A DNA stretch of 64,000 nt, taken from positions 136,373-200,372 of the forward strand of contig CP070674.1 of the NCBI GenBank assembly GCA_020351995.1, in the 5' to 3' direction. Below are positions 37,116 through 45,618 of this stretch, piece after piece. This stretch comes from Candidatus Zixiibacteriota bacterium (GTDB lineage: Bacteria > Zixibacteria > MSB-5A5 > GN15 > FEB-12). The position numbers and the translations under genes are program-made. The stretch's first letter is position 1; each line of letters begins with the position of its first letter. The notes under the pieces are model-generated. The model was given only the letters and a program-made list of their open reading frames with translations, searched no databases and was not told the origin of the DNA.

Positions 37116-38612
37116 TTATTCGGGCTCTTCTTCGGTTTCTTCCTTCTGCTCGTCTTCTTCCGGGCCCTGGCTCTCTTCTTCCTCTTCTTCCTCTTCCTCG
37201 TCTTCCTCGAATTCGGGGGCGTCAGCTGTCTTTATTTCGTCCTCTTCGGTTACATATTCCTCATCCTCATGGAAGACATCGTCGACCGTCAGTTTTTCCT
37301 CTTCCGGCTCTTCTTCCATTTCCTGCTCGGCCAATTCTTTTTGCTTGCGTTCGTACTCAGCTTCCAGTTCCGCCACGAACGCTTTGGCTTTTTCGATGAG
37401 CTTCTCGGCAGTCTTCTGACCCAGGCCCTCAATCTTCACCAGCGTTTCGACCGAGCTGTTAGCCAGCCTCTGAACCGAGCCGATATCGGCGTCGGCCAGA
37501 CGCTCCGACAGCTTGGCGCCGACACCGTCCAACTGTCCGACCGGTACCAGAAGTTCAGCCTCGCGCTTCTTGCTTTCGTTGTACTCGGTTTCGGACATGA
37601 TATTTACTTTCCAGCCAGTAAGTTTCGAGGCTAACCGGGCATTCTGACCGTTGCGGCCTATGGCCAGGGACAGTTTTTCGTCCTCGACAGCCACCGTCAT
37701 CTTGGCGTCGTCGTAATACATATCGATATAGACTACTTTGGCCGGAGCGAGGGCACGGGTGACAAACATTTCCGGGTTGGAGGAATACGGCACGATATCA
37801 ATACGCTCGTTATTCAGCTCGCGAACGATCGACTGGACCCTTACGCCTTTAATGCCGACACAGGCACCTACCGGGTCGATACGGTCATCAGACGAATAAA
37901 CCGCGATCTTGGCTCTCTCACCGGGTTCGCGCGCGATAGCCTTAATCTCGATGACCTTCTCGTAGATCTCCGGGACCTCCAGCGCAAACAGTGAGCGCAG
38001 GAACTCGTTGTTGACACGCGAAAGGATAACCTGCGGGCCCTTCATCGACTTCTGAACATCCAGGATATAAGCTCTGACCCGGTCACCCTGGCGGAACTTC
38101 TCACGCGGGATCTGCTCTTTGATAGGCAGGATACCTTCGCCACGTCCGAGATTGACAATCACGTTGCCTTTATCGATTTGCTGCACCACACCTGAGGCCA
38201 GGGTGCCGACTTTGTCGATGTATTCTTCGTAGATGCGATCCCGTTCCGCTTCGCGAACCTTCTGTATAAGGATCTGCTTGGCGGTCAGGATGGCGTTGCG
38301 GCCGAACTCCACCTCATAGTCGATGTATTCATCAATTTCGTCGCCGACCTCAGCTTCCGGGTCAATTTCCTGAGCATCCTTGAGTGATATTTCCACGTTG
38401 GGGTCGACGACTTCTTTGACCACCTGTTTCGTGATCATCATGGTCAATTCGTTGTTCTTCCGGTCAAACTTGAAACTGATGTTATCGGTGTAGGTGTACT
38501 TCTTCTTGGCGGCGGCAAGAAGACTCCCTTTCAGGGTCTCCAGCACAGCGTCAAACTCTATGTTTTTTTCTCGGGCGATTAGCGTCATTGCCTCAATCAT
38601 ATCAAACGCCAT
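37116..38612 (-). CDS. nusA: Transcription termination/antitermination factor NusA
   Basis: Binds RNA polymerase and nascent RNA. The N-terminal domain covers about 1-130, S1 about 135-200 (VVQQIDKGNVIVNLGRGEGIL), and KH1 and KH2 about 230-345 (IDPVGACVGIKGVRV, LAIGRNGQNARLASKLTGW). A helix-hairpin-helix repeat covers 370-420 (LVKIEGLGQKTAEKLI). The last 75 residues are extremely acidic and include a run of ten Glu/Asp residues. The ylxR gene usual between nusA and infB is missing: only 56 nt separate them. Confidence 0.96.
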   Translation of the reverse strand: MAFDMIEAMTLIAREKNIEFDAVLETLKGSLLAAAKKKYTYTDNISFKFDRKNNELTMMITKQVVKEVVDPNVEISLKDAQEIDPEAEVGDEIDEYIDYEVEFGRNAILTAKQILIQKVREAERDRIYEEYIDKVGTLASGVVQQIDKGNVIVNLGRGEGILPIKEQIPREKFRQGDRVRAYILDVQKSMKGPQVILSRVNNEFLRSLFALEVPEIYEKVIEIKAIAREPGERAKIAVYSSDDRIDPVGACVGIKGVRVQSIVRELNNERIDIVPYSSNPEMFVTRALAPAKVVYIDMYYDDAKMTVAVEDEKLSLAIGRNGQNARLASKLTGWKVNIMSETEYNESKKREAELLVPVGQLDGVGAKLSERLADADIGSVQRLANSSVETLVKIEGLGQKTAEKLIEKAKAFVAELEAEYERKQKELAEQEMEEEPEEEKLTVDDVFHEDEEYVTEEDEIKTADAPEFEEDEEEEEEEEESQGPEEDEQKEETEEEPE

Positions 38613-38626
38613 TTATACCCTCACAA

Positions 38627-39073
38627 CTAAAAGATTATTTTTGCTCGCTCAATCTCGCCCAGGCCGATTTTATACTGCCCGGACTCATCCTCGAACTCAA
38701 CCTCGTCGCCGGCCACACCCACGATTTCAGCCGTGAGTTTTTTTCGAGCATGGTCGACGAATTCAACTTTTACTTTCTCTCCTACGCGGAACCTGAAATC
38801 CTGTGCTGTCTTAAGAGGGCGCTCCAACCCCGGAGACGACACCTCTAAAGTATAACCCGACTCAAACAGATCGGTTCCATCAAGCAGGTTGCCTACGATG
38901 CGTGACAGACGGGCACACTCGTCAATGGTGGTGCCGTTTTGACAATAAACAAACAACCGCAAGGTGGTGTTGTGTTTGTACTTCGATATCACTACCTCGG
39001 CGATCTCGCAATTCTCGTCCAGAAGCGGCGGCGTAAGCAGCTCGCTTATTTGTGCCTTCAATTCGTCCAGCAT
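38627..39073 (-). CDS. rimP: Ribosome maturation factor RimP
   Basis: 148 residues from ATG 39073 (MLDELKAQIS); a GTG at 39109 would read through the palindrome at 39092 and is less likely. Recognised by LRLFVYCQNGTTIDECARLSR, YTLEVSSPGLERPLKTAQDF and a C-terminal SH3-like barrel. Needed for 30S assembly. First gene of the classical rimP-nusA-infB set, 14 nt before nusA. The ribosome site is weak. Confidence 0.93.
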   Translation of the reverse strand: MLDELKAQISELLTPPLLDENCEIAEVVISKYKHNTTLRLFVYCQNGTTIDECARLSRIVGNLLDGTDLFESGYTLEVSSPGLERPLKTAQDFRFRVGEKVKVEFVDHARKKLTAEIVGVAGDEVEFEDESGQYKIGLGEIERAKIIF

Positions 39074-39091
39074 TTCGCACCATAAATCAAA

Positions 39092-39111
39092 GAGTGGGCT
39101 CGAGCCCACTC
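39092..39111. repeat. 20-bp perfect palindrome upstream of rimP
   Basis: GAGTGGGCTCGAGCCCACTC reads the same on both strands with no spacer. It lies between the proS stop (39161) and the rimP start. A transcript could fold it into a short hairpin, or a dimeric regulator could bind it as DNA. It is followed on the minus strand by TCTTTGATTTA, so partial termination is also possible. Confidence 0.75.
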
Positions 39112-39160
39112 AAGCTGATAAATATATTGAAAACCCCCCGATCAGGCAACAAAATTATTA

Positions 39161-40879
39161 TCAGTTAAGCCTTTCGGCCAGTTCCCTGATCGCCGCCACG
39201 ACCTTATCCACATCGACCAGTTCAACTTTGTCCTCGCTGCGGGCCTTCAGCTCTATCTTGCCCTGTTTCAGCGACTTGTCACCGATGGTGACGCGCATTG
39301 GCAGGCCAATCAAGTCGGCATCATTGAACTTGACGCCCGGGCGTTCGTCGCGGTCGTCCACAAGGACCTCAATACCAGCCTCGGTAAGCTCTTTGTAAAG
39401 CCGCTCGGCGGTGTCCACCTGGGCCTGGTTTTCCACGCTAAGCGGAATAATTTCAACAAGATAAGGGGCGATGCTCTGGGGCCAGATAATCCCCTTTTCA
39501 TCGTGGTACTTTTCAAGGACCGCCTGCGGCGTTCGAGTAATACCTATGCCATACGAGCCCATGATGATCGGCTGCTCTTTGCCCTCAGCATCCAGGAATT
39601 TCGCACCCAGAGAGTCGGAATACTTGGTGCCTAATTGGAAGGTATTGCCGACCTCGATGGCATTCTTGGCATCAAGGGTGGCATTGCACTTCGGGCAACC
39701 GTCGCCGCCCCGGGCCAGGCTAATATCAACCACTTTGGTGGCTTTGAAATCACGGTCGAGGTTGACGTTGATGATATGCTTTTCGTTGGCATTGGCACCT
39801 ACGATGAAGTTTCTGAGTTTGGCCACCAGCGGGTCGACGATGAGCGGGACGTTCTTGAGGCCTACGGGGCCAGCGAAACCGACCGGGGCGCCGGTGTACT
39901 CTTCAATCTGGGTTGGAGTAGCCAGTTCGACTTCGATAGCCCCCAATGTATTCTTCAGCTTGATTTCATTTACATCGCGATCACCGCGAACAAGGGCCGC
40001 CACCGGTTTCTGGTCGGCCATGTATAGCAGGGTCTTGACCAGTTGATGAGCTTTCACGTTCAGGAAAGCGGTAACCTCTTCAATAGTGGCTGCGCCGGGG
40101 GTGTCGACCGTTTCCATAGCCTTCATTTCGGCTTTGGTATCTATCTTGACGGTGTCGCGGAATTCGGCTTTCTCGACGTTGGCGGCATACCCGCACTTGT
40201 CGCAGATCAGGACGATCTCCTCCCCGGCGTTGGTATCGACCAGAAACATAAACTCGTGAGCCGCCCGGCCGCCCATAGCCCCGGTGTCGGATTCGACTTT
40301 GACCGTGTCCATACCGGCTCGCTTGAAAATGCGATAGTAGGCGTCGACCATCTTACCATAGGATTCATCGAACGATTCCTGGGTGGCGTCGAAAGTATAG
40401 GCGTCTTTCATGATGAATTCACGCCCGCGCATCAGGCCAAACCGAGGGCGGATCTCGTCACGGAACTTGACCTGAATCTGGTATAGGTTCATGGGCAACT
40501 GGCGATAGCTTTTGACCTCGCCTTTGATCAAGGTAGTGACGGTTTCCTCGTGAGTGCCGCACATGACGAATTCGTGGTCGTGGCGGTCTTTCATGCGCAT
40601 CTGTTCTTTGCCGACGCTCAGATAGCGGCCGGTGGCCTGCCAGATTTCGGCCGGGCAGAGAACGGACATGTGGATTTCGATGGCGCCCTTGGCGTTCATT
40701 TCTTCGCGGACAATATCGGCGAACTTATCGATTACGCGCTGCATGAGAGGCAGGTAGAGATAGATTCCGGAGGCCAGTTTTCGGATGTATCCGCCACGAA
40801 GGAGAAGCTGGTGAGAGATGAGTTCGGCTTCGGTTTGCCTTTGCCTGAGGGTGGGGATGTATGTTTGCGTCCAGCGCAT
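39161..40879 (-). CDS. proS: Prolyl-tRNA synthetase (bacterial type with editing insert)
   Basis: Class II synthetase, 572 residues. Motif 1 lies in GIYLYLPLMQRVIDKF, motif 2 in FRDEIRPRFGLMRGREFIMKD and motif 3 in MGSYGIGITRTPQAVLEKYHD. The YbaK-type editing insert covers about 230-380 (AFLNVKAHQLVKTLLYMADQ), so mischarged Ala-tRNA-Pro can be cleared. The anticodon-binding domain ends the protein (VDDRDERPGVKFNDADLIG). It precedes rimP by 87 nt on the same strand. Confidence 0.97.
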   Translation of the reverse strand: MRWTQTYIPTLRQRQTEAELISHQLLLRGGYIRKLASGIYLYLPLMQRVIDKFADIVREEMNAKGAIEIHMSVLCPAEIWQATGRYLSVGKEQMRMKDRHDHEFVMCGTHEETVTTLIKGEVKSYRQLPMNLYQIQVKFRDEIRPRFGLMRGREFIMKDAYTFDATQESFDESYGKMVDAYYRIFKRAGMDTVKVESDTGAMGGRAAHEFMFLVDTNAGEEIVLICDKCGYAANVEKAEFRDTVKIDTKAEMKAMETVDTPGAATIEEVTAFLNVKAHQLVKTLLYMADQKPVAALVRGDRDVNEIKLKNTLGAIEVELATPTQIEEYTGAPVGFAGPVGLKNVPLIVDPLVAKLRNFIVGANANEKHIINVNLDRDFKATKVVDISLARGGDGCPKCNATLDAKNAIEVGNTFQLGTKYSDSLGAKFLDAEGKEQPIIMGSYGIGITRTPQAVLEKYHDEKGIIWPQSIAPYLVEIIPLSVENQAQVDTAERLYKELTEAGIEVLVDDRDERPGVKFNDADLIGLPMRVTIGDKSLKQGKIELKARSEDKVELVDVDKVVAAIRELAERLN

Positions 40880-41254
40880 ATGCTTATTCCTTATTGGTCA
40901 AGAAGTTATCGTCTATTTACGGGGCCTTTTTGTCGGCCGAATATGAGAAGTTAAAATAGTCATTCTGGGCTTTAAAGCAACCTAAAAACTGTCCAGACGG
41001 CCGAACCGCGTCGGCCGTCATTCTCATTGCCTTCTGTCACCCCTGCGAAGGCAGGGGTCCATCTTCCGGACAAGGCTTCACCCTCTCCCCTGCCACTTCC
41101 CTATTGATTTTGGGGTTGAGTTACCGTATTTATATGCTTGGCCTGAATGCGGGAGGGCCCCGCTCGTATCGGGCCAAGATTTTGTGGGTGACTCACAGCT
41201 TGCCGTGGGATCTTGACATGATGGAAGGCACCTGCAAAAGACAGACGAGTCTGT
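40880..41254. other. Gene-free stretch between proS and tRNA-Arg
   Basis: About 375 nt with no convincing ORF. It holds a repeat-like GC hairpin near 41039-41058. There is a possible weak promoter for the tRNA (TTGATT at 41104 with TATTTA 17 nt further). It also holds a TTGACA at 41213 that lacks a -10 partner. The rest shows nothing I can name. Confidence 0.5.
41039..41058. repeat. REP-like palindromic hairpin
   Basis: The arms ACCCCTGC and GCAGGGGT enclose GAAG, preceded by TGTC and followed by CCATC. The form matches widespread intergenic palindromes of the GTCATTCCCGCGAAAGCGGGAATCC kind (REP/dRS3-like). Only one copy is in the window, so repetition in the genome is inferred. Confidence 0.5.
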
Positions 41255-41326
41255 GCCCCCGTGGTGTAACGGATAACGCATCGGCCTCCGGAGCCGGTAA
41301 TCCAGGTTCGATTCCTGGCGGGGGTA
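41255..41326 (+). tRNA. tRNA-Arg (anticodon CCG)
   Basis: 72 nt without the CCA end. The acceptor GCCCCCG pairs with CGGGGGT (one G-T pair). The anticodon stem TCGGC/GCCGG encloses the loop CTCCGGA, giving CCG and reading CGG. The T arm is CCAGG-TTCGATT-CCTGG. CCA is not encoded, unlike in the tRNA-Leu gene of this window. Confidence 0.93.
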
Positions 41327-41417
41327 TTATGTGATCAGGGCCGTCGGACCGCATTTTGCTGATGCAAAATAGGACCTGACTTTTGGACCCTGTCATCAGG
41401 TTACGCTGAGATGTTTC

Positions 41418-41624
41418 ATGATACAAGATTGGTTGAGGATAATCCTTATAGCAGTGCTCACGGTGGTGGGTTTGTGGGGACTTGTTACTGGCGTTAAGTC
41501 TCGTAAGTCACCACCAGGCGGCATGCGGTTCTACGGAATCTATCTGAGGATAGGTCTGCTAATCGGTGCCATAGCCTGCCTCATTGCGGCCGTGGTGCTG
41601 ACCGAGAACTTCTTGGCTGGTTAA
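41418..41624 (+). CDS. Small two-helix membrane protein, unknown
   Basis: 68 residues. Predicted membrane helices lie at about 7-25 and 43-65, with the basic loop VKSRKSPPGGMRFYG between them. It begins 92 nt after tRNA-Arg at ATG 41418 with only a weak TGAG upstream. The alternating hydrophobic pattern makes it look real, but short length keeps confidence moderate. No family is recognised. Confidence 0.55.
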   Translation: MIQDWLRIILIAVLTVVGLWGLVTGVKSRKSPPGGMRFYGIYLRIGLLIGAIACLIAAVVLTENFLAG

Positions 41625-41716
41625 TCGCATCTAAGCCGCTCCCCCTCACGAAGTAATTTTGTATTAATCGAAACCCCATGTTCGGGTGTCTAAGTTTATG
41701 AGCAAGGGAGGATTCA

Positions 41717-42247
41717 ATGAAATATCTGCCAGTATTAGTGTTGCTCTTCGGTGCATGCCTGCTCTCGTGCGCGGACAAGCCCTGTTGCAGTGATGGTGAG
41801 TATGGGGTGTTCTACGCCAGCCCGCTTGGTACCGGGCAATACGATCAAATGACTTATTTGCATTACTGGAGCGAGGTGAACCTCAAGAGTGGCGTTGAGG
41901 TGAAACTGATGTCGATTACTCCGAAGGTGTTTCTCTGCGGTGGCGACTGTTATTTCGAAATCTATTTAATGAACAGCGACGGCGATACCATGTCACGCGC
42001 AGTCTCTATCCAAGAGGGCACCGATTTGGAGGCGTATTTCGAGCCGAATATCAAGCTGGATCCAGATAGTTGGTACATGCTGAACATGCACATCTGGAGC
42101 ACCAAGTCCGTTGGAATTTACACTTCCGGCCTTACGCCCGATGACCGATTGGACGATTTTGAGGTGATTTCTGCCCGGTCAGACACGTGGGACGACCATT
42201 ACGTCCGCGGTTCGGTGGCGTTCAAGCTGTTGGGTAAGTACAGGTAG
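41717..42247 (+). CDS. Putative lipoprotein, function unknown
   Basis: 176 residues. The signal sequence ends at LLSC (Cys18), a good lipobox, and the mature start CADKPCC is cysteine-rich. A strong AGGGAGGA ribosome site precedes ATG 41717. The body looks like a beta-sandwich with aromatic strands (DSWYMLNMHIWSTKSVGIY) and one Cys pair, CGGDC, near 78. No catalytic motif is visible. It converges on the DUF1028 gene 49 nt away. Confidence 0.75.
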   Translation: MKYLPVLVLLFGACLLSCADKPCCSDGEYGVFYASPLGTGQYDQMTYLHYWSEVNLKSGVEVKLMSITPKVFLCGGDCYFEIYLMNSDGDTMSRAVSIQEGTDLEAYFEPNIKLDPDSWYMLNMHIWSTKSVGIYTSGLTPDDRLDDFEVISARSDTWDDHYVRGSVAFKLLGKYR

Positions 42248-42296
42248 CTACCGCGCATGGATTTTTGCTCGCGCCGCCTGTACGTAGTCCAACCCA

Positions 42297-43280
42297 CTAT
42301 TGCGCCATAATCTTGTCAATAATGTCGTCGTCGTCCGGAAGCAAATCCGCCTTTACCAACCGCGGTACCAGCACCCGCCAGTGTTCATCTACCCCGAATA
42401 CCTGTTTGAACAACGGGAGTGATTCGTTCACCTGTCCGGCTGTTACGAGTGTGGCCGCGTGCCAGAACAGAATCTCGGGATTGCCGGGAGCCATCGAGGC
42501 CGCTTTGGCGTATTCCTTGTTGGCGTTTTCGAAATCGTTCAGGGCAATGTACTCATCTCCCTTGTTCATGTGATCGTAGGCGCGGGTGATGTTCAGCAGT
42601 CGCCGGAGTTCCTTCAACGGTTCGGGTGAATCATCGACGCGAATATCAACCAGCCTGTCGACCCAGGGCCGCCCGGTTGGCTCACCAGACACCACCACCA
42701 TTGCCGCCGACTGTTTGCCCCGGATGTCTCCCCCCTCGGCCTGGGCGGCCTCGAGCGCGGCCATCATCTTGTCGGCCAGGTCACCTTTGGTTGTCTCGAA
42801 GGCCGTGGCCATGGCGTTCCAGACGGTGTTACTTTCCATCAGGTTGGCCTGTACGGAGTAGTTTTTGCCGATTTTATGCCCGGCTTCGGCGATGCATTTG
42901 TCACCGGTGTAAGCAGCAATGACGAGGTTCTTGTCAATCATGGCTACCTGACGGACAGCATTCTGCGGGTCGCTGGCCAACAGGCCCTCCAACGCCTGTT
43001 TGGCCGACTTGCCGTTCTTCATCATCTCCAGGCCCAGTGGTCCATAAGAAAATTCGACGAGAGATTGTGTGGCCACCGCTCCGACGCCCGGCTCCAGCCA
43101 GATCACGTCGGCGACTTTGAACCAGTGTGACTGGACGGCGGCTCCGAATTGTTCAGTCAAGGTATCATAGGCGACAATGGAATAGGTGTTGACCGGGTGA
43201 AGTGGTGTAACCGGTTTCTCCGCCGCGGCTACCGAGATAGCGAGTACGGCCAGAATCATAATGACAAGATTCTTGAACAT
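42297..43280 (-). CDS. Secreted DUF1028 protein with C-terminal TPR-like region
   Basis: A signal peptide of about 20 residues (LVIMILAVLAISVAAA) is followed by the DUF1028 domain from about 26 to 225. It begins with TYSIVAYDTLTEQFGAAVQSHWF and contains GVGAVATQSLVEFSYG. That domain belongs to the Ntn-hydrolase-like fold, but no activity is established. The last 100 residues are helical and TPR-like (GDEYIALNDFENANKEYAKAASMAPGN). The exported location is clear from the leader; the substrate is unknown. Confidence 0.88.
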   Translation of the reverse strand: MFKNLVIMILAVLAISVAAAEKPVTPLHPVNTYSIVAYDTLTEQFGAAVQSHWFKVADVIWLEPGVGAVATQSLVEFSYGPLGLEMMKNGKSAKQALEGLLASDPQNAVRQVAMIDKNLVIAAYTGDKCIAEAGHKIGKNYSVQANLMESNTVWNAMATAFETTKGDLADKMMAALEAAQAEGGDIRGKQSAAMVVVSGEPTGRPWVDRLVDIRVDDSPEPLKELRRLLNITRAYDHMNKGDEYIALNDFENANKEYAKAASMAPGNPEILFWHAATLVTAGQVNESLPLFKQVFGVDEHWRVLVPRLVKADLLPDDDDIIDKIMAQ

Positions 43281-43340
43281 GGTTTACCCCCAAAAGTATT
43301 TTAGTTATCTGCGTTTGCTATAAAACATGGCGTGCATGCT

Positions 43341-43607
43341 TTAGATTATATACGAAGCTATCAGGGCAATCCAGACAATTGCGACGGCAATAGAGCCGGA
43401 CTTCCGTCCGCTCGAAACAATCAGGGCCAGGGCCGAGAAGACCAGAGCGATACCGAACTTAGCGGTCCATCTGCTCAGGTGCGCTATTTGGAAGGCGTCG
43501 GCCAGAAGAAGAACGCCAGCCAGAAGCAGCGCTATGTAAATGAGCCAGAACGGTTCCTTTTTCTTTGGCTTGACTGTTTTAGATTGCCGGTCATCGGTTG
43601 TTGTCAT
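43341..43607 (-). CDS. Small three-helix membrane protein, unknown
   Basis: 88 residues from ATG 43607 (MTTTDDRQSK). A basic N-terminal tail (KTVKPKKKEP) is followed by three hydrophobic segments: about 20-37, 43-60 and 65-85. It overlaps the end of the amidase gene by 17 nt on the same strand, so it is probably translated by coupling and may be a membrane partner of the cell-wall cluster. No family recognised. Confidence 0.65.
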   Translation of the reverse strand: MTTTDDRQSKTVKPKKKEPFWLIYIALLLAGVLLLADAFQIAHLSRWTAKFGIALVFSALALIVSSGRKSGSIAVAIVWIALIASYII

Positions 43608-45618
43608 GATAGCGCTCCAGGAATTGATCAATCCCCTTCGTTATCGCTTTGGCGACCTTCTTGCGGAACTTGTCGGTCTTTATCATGGCTTCCTGCTCAG
43701 GTATTATTATGAAAGCGCATTCGACCAGGACAGCCGGGTATTGCGTAGGCCGGTTCACAGCCAGGTTGCCATGGTAGAGACCGAAATCGGGAAGGTCGAG
43801 TTCATCGAGCATCTCACGATGAATAGCGCGAGCCAGATCGATTGAATGGGGATGATAATAGTATATGGATGTGCCACTGTTGTCGAAAGGATTGACGCCA
43901 TCGGGCAGGGCGTTGTTGTGAATCGAGACAAAGAGGTCGGCGTCGGTGAGTTTGGCGATAACGGGGCGTTCGTATAGGTCAACGTGACTGTCGTCATCGC
44001 GGGTCATTATCACGGTTGCGCCTTTGTCCTGAAGCTCGTCCCTCACGGCCAGTGCGATGTGCAGGTTAGCTTCAGCTTCGGTGTAACCGGTCGGGCCGAT
44101 GGCCCCTTTGTCGCTGGAATGTCCGGGATCAATGACTACGCGCTTGCCGCGCCAATTCTTGATATCCTCCGGCGGTTTGTTTATCTTCAAAAAGAAGGTG
44201 TTCCCCTGATAATAGGAATCGTATCCCCAGATATCCTGTGTGAGGGACAGTGTGAATTCCCATACTCCTTCTTCGGGTTGTGACCACGAGGTCAGGTCGA
44301 TCAAGTCGCTATTGAAGTCGTACCGAATCCAGTCGGTGTTCGAAGTTACCCCGAATAATTGTACTCGTATGTTGCGGCGATCGTCCTCATACACCCGGAA
44401 CGGGTGTTTCCCGGTGAGCGGGAATTCGAAAAGCAGATGATCGTGTTCGTCGTAGGAGCGCACCGATTTTATGTAAGATGATGGTGGGAGGATCCCTTTC
44501 GGGAGTGCCTCGACTGACTGCATGGCAGCCCAGGCGAACTGGTTTTTCGAAAGCTGTATACGGTACCAGTCACCCTCTCCCCCGACAGCCAGAGCCTCGA
44601 CGCCTTCCGGCTGAAAGATCGAGAAATAACCTTTGAGAGGCCCATAACGAAGCACCTGGACGGAATCAGTAAAACGAACCGTGAACGGGAATTCCGGGCT
44701 GTTTATAGTCACAGCATATGAACTGATGGTATCAAGCCTTGCTGTATCGCCCCATCCGAACGGTCGCAGTGGTCCCCAGAAGTCGGATGAATCGAGCAGA
44801 ATGAAGTTCTCTTTAATGGCGCGGTCGTACATTTCAAAATGCGGCAGCGGAGCGAGATGATATTGAATGTGAATGGAATCACAGCTTACATCGCGTGGAA
44901 TATCATAAAAACCGGAATATATTCCCTCGATTTTAAGGGAATCCGGAACGGCGCCGGCCCCAAACACAGCTTCGCCCCAGTAAAGCTGTTCCATGGGCGA
45001 GGTTTCGGACATAGGAACCGAGTCAGCTACCCCTGGAATAGAAAACCAGGCCTTTCGCCACGGGGTACCGCGGAAACTAACGGCCAGCCTGTCCCCTTTA
45101 CTCAGGACAAGAGGCCCTGACGGAGGTCTTATCTCGCGGTCGAACAGAGTGGAATCCATCGTCAAGGGAAGCAGAGGCTCGGGGATATAGACTGTCATCG
45201 CTTCCGTGAGAGTGCGTTTTATGTAGAGAGAAGGAATGTCCGAGATAGTATTCGCCGATGTCAGATCGGTGAAACGGTCTTTGTCAACAAGGAACGCGTC
45301 GAGGCGGAACTCAAAAAAGCCGGGGGTGACAGGCAGGAAGGCAATAAAGCCACCGTCCTCGTGCGCTGAAACGTAATGGTCGTTTATGAACAGTCGATAC
45401 GCCAGGTCTTCGCTGGCGGCGGGCACGTTGCCCAGGATAAAGGTTGAGTCGACAGCGGAAACTATCTGGTCGGGCTTGGGATAAACGATTTTTATCCTGG
45501 CTCCGGGGTCATTTATACCGTCCGGCTTTAACGTGTCCGAAGCCATTGCCGGTGCGGCGATTACTAAGGTGCTTATGATAACGAGCAGCTTACTCAGAAA
45601 TGTACTTTTGCATAACAT
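43591..45618 (-). CDS. N-acetylmuramoyl-L-alanine amidase with large N-terminal region
   Basis: Cuts the bond between MurNAc and L-Ala in peptidoglycan. A signal peptide covers about 1-27 (LVIISTLVIAAPAMA). Some 460 residues of unassigned beta-rich domains follow, and then the Amidase_3 domain at about 490-675. The zinc ligands are His500 (DPGH), Glu near 514 (EAEANL) and His567 (SIHNN); the catalytic Glu is near 633 in VECAF. It is thus an intact catalytic domain. It overlaps the epimerase gene by 29 nt, which ties it to murein-peptide reuse. Confidence 0.93.
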   Translation of the reverse strand: MLCKSTFLSKLLVIISTLVIAAPAMASDTLKPDGINDPGARIKIVYPKPDQIVSAVDSTFILGNVPAASEDLAYRLFINDHYVSAHEDGGFIAFLPVTPGFFEFRLDAFLVDKDRFTDLTSANTISDIPSLYIKRTLTEAMTVYIPEPLLPLTMDSTLFDREIRPPSGPLVLSKGDRLAVSFRGTPWRKAWFSIPGVADSVPMSETSPMEQLYWGEAVFGAGAVPDSLKIEGIYSGFYDIPRDVSCDSIHIQYHLAPLPHFEMYDRAIKENFILLDSSDFWGPLRPFGWGDTARLDTISSYAVTINSPEFPFTVRFTDSVQVLRYGPLKGYFSIFQPEGVEALAVGGEGDWYRIQLSKNQFAWAAMQSVEALPKGILPPSSYIKSVRSYDEHDHLLFEFPLTGKHPFRVYEDDRRNIRVQLFGVTSNTDWIRYDFNSDLIDLTSWSQPEEGVWEFTLSLTQDIWGYDSYYQGNTFFLKINKPPEDIKNWRGKRVVIDPGHSSDKGAIGPTGYTEAEANLHIALAVRDELQDKGATVIMTRDDDSHVDLYERPVIAKLTDADLFVSIHNNALPDGVNPFDNSGTSIYYYHPHSIDLARAIHREMLDELDLPDFGLYHGNLAVNRPTQYPAVLVECAFIIIPEQEAMIKTDKFRKKVAKAITKGIDQFLERYHDNNR

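Noticed and set aside
41213-41218. TTGACA before tRNA-Arg
   Set aside because: No -10-like box lies at 16-18 nt, so it is probably chance.
41104-41334. 76-residue ORF on the plus strand
   Set aside because: It covers the tRNA-Arg gene and reads GVTDNASASGAGNPGSIPGG, a typical tRNA translation; no ribosome site.
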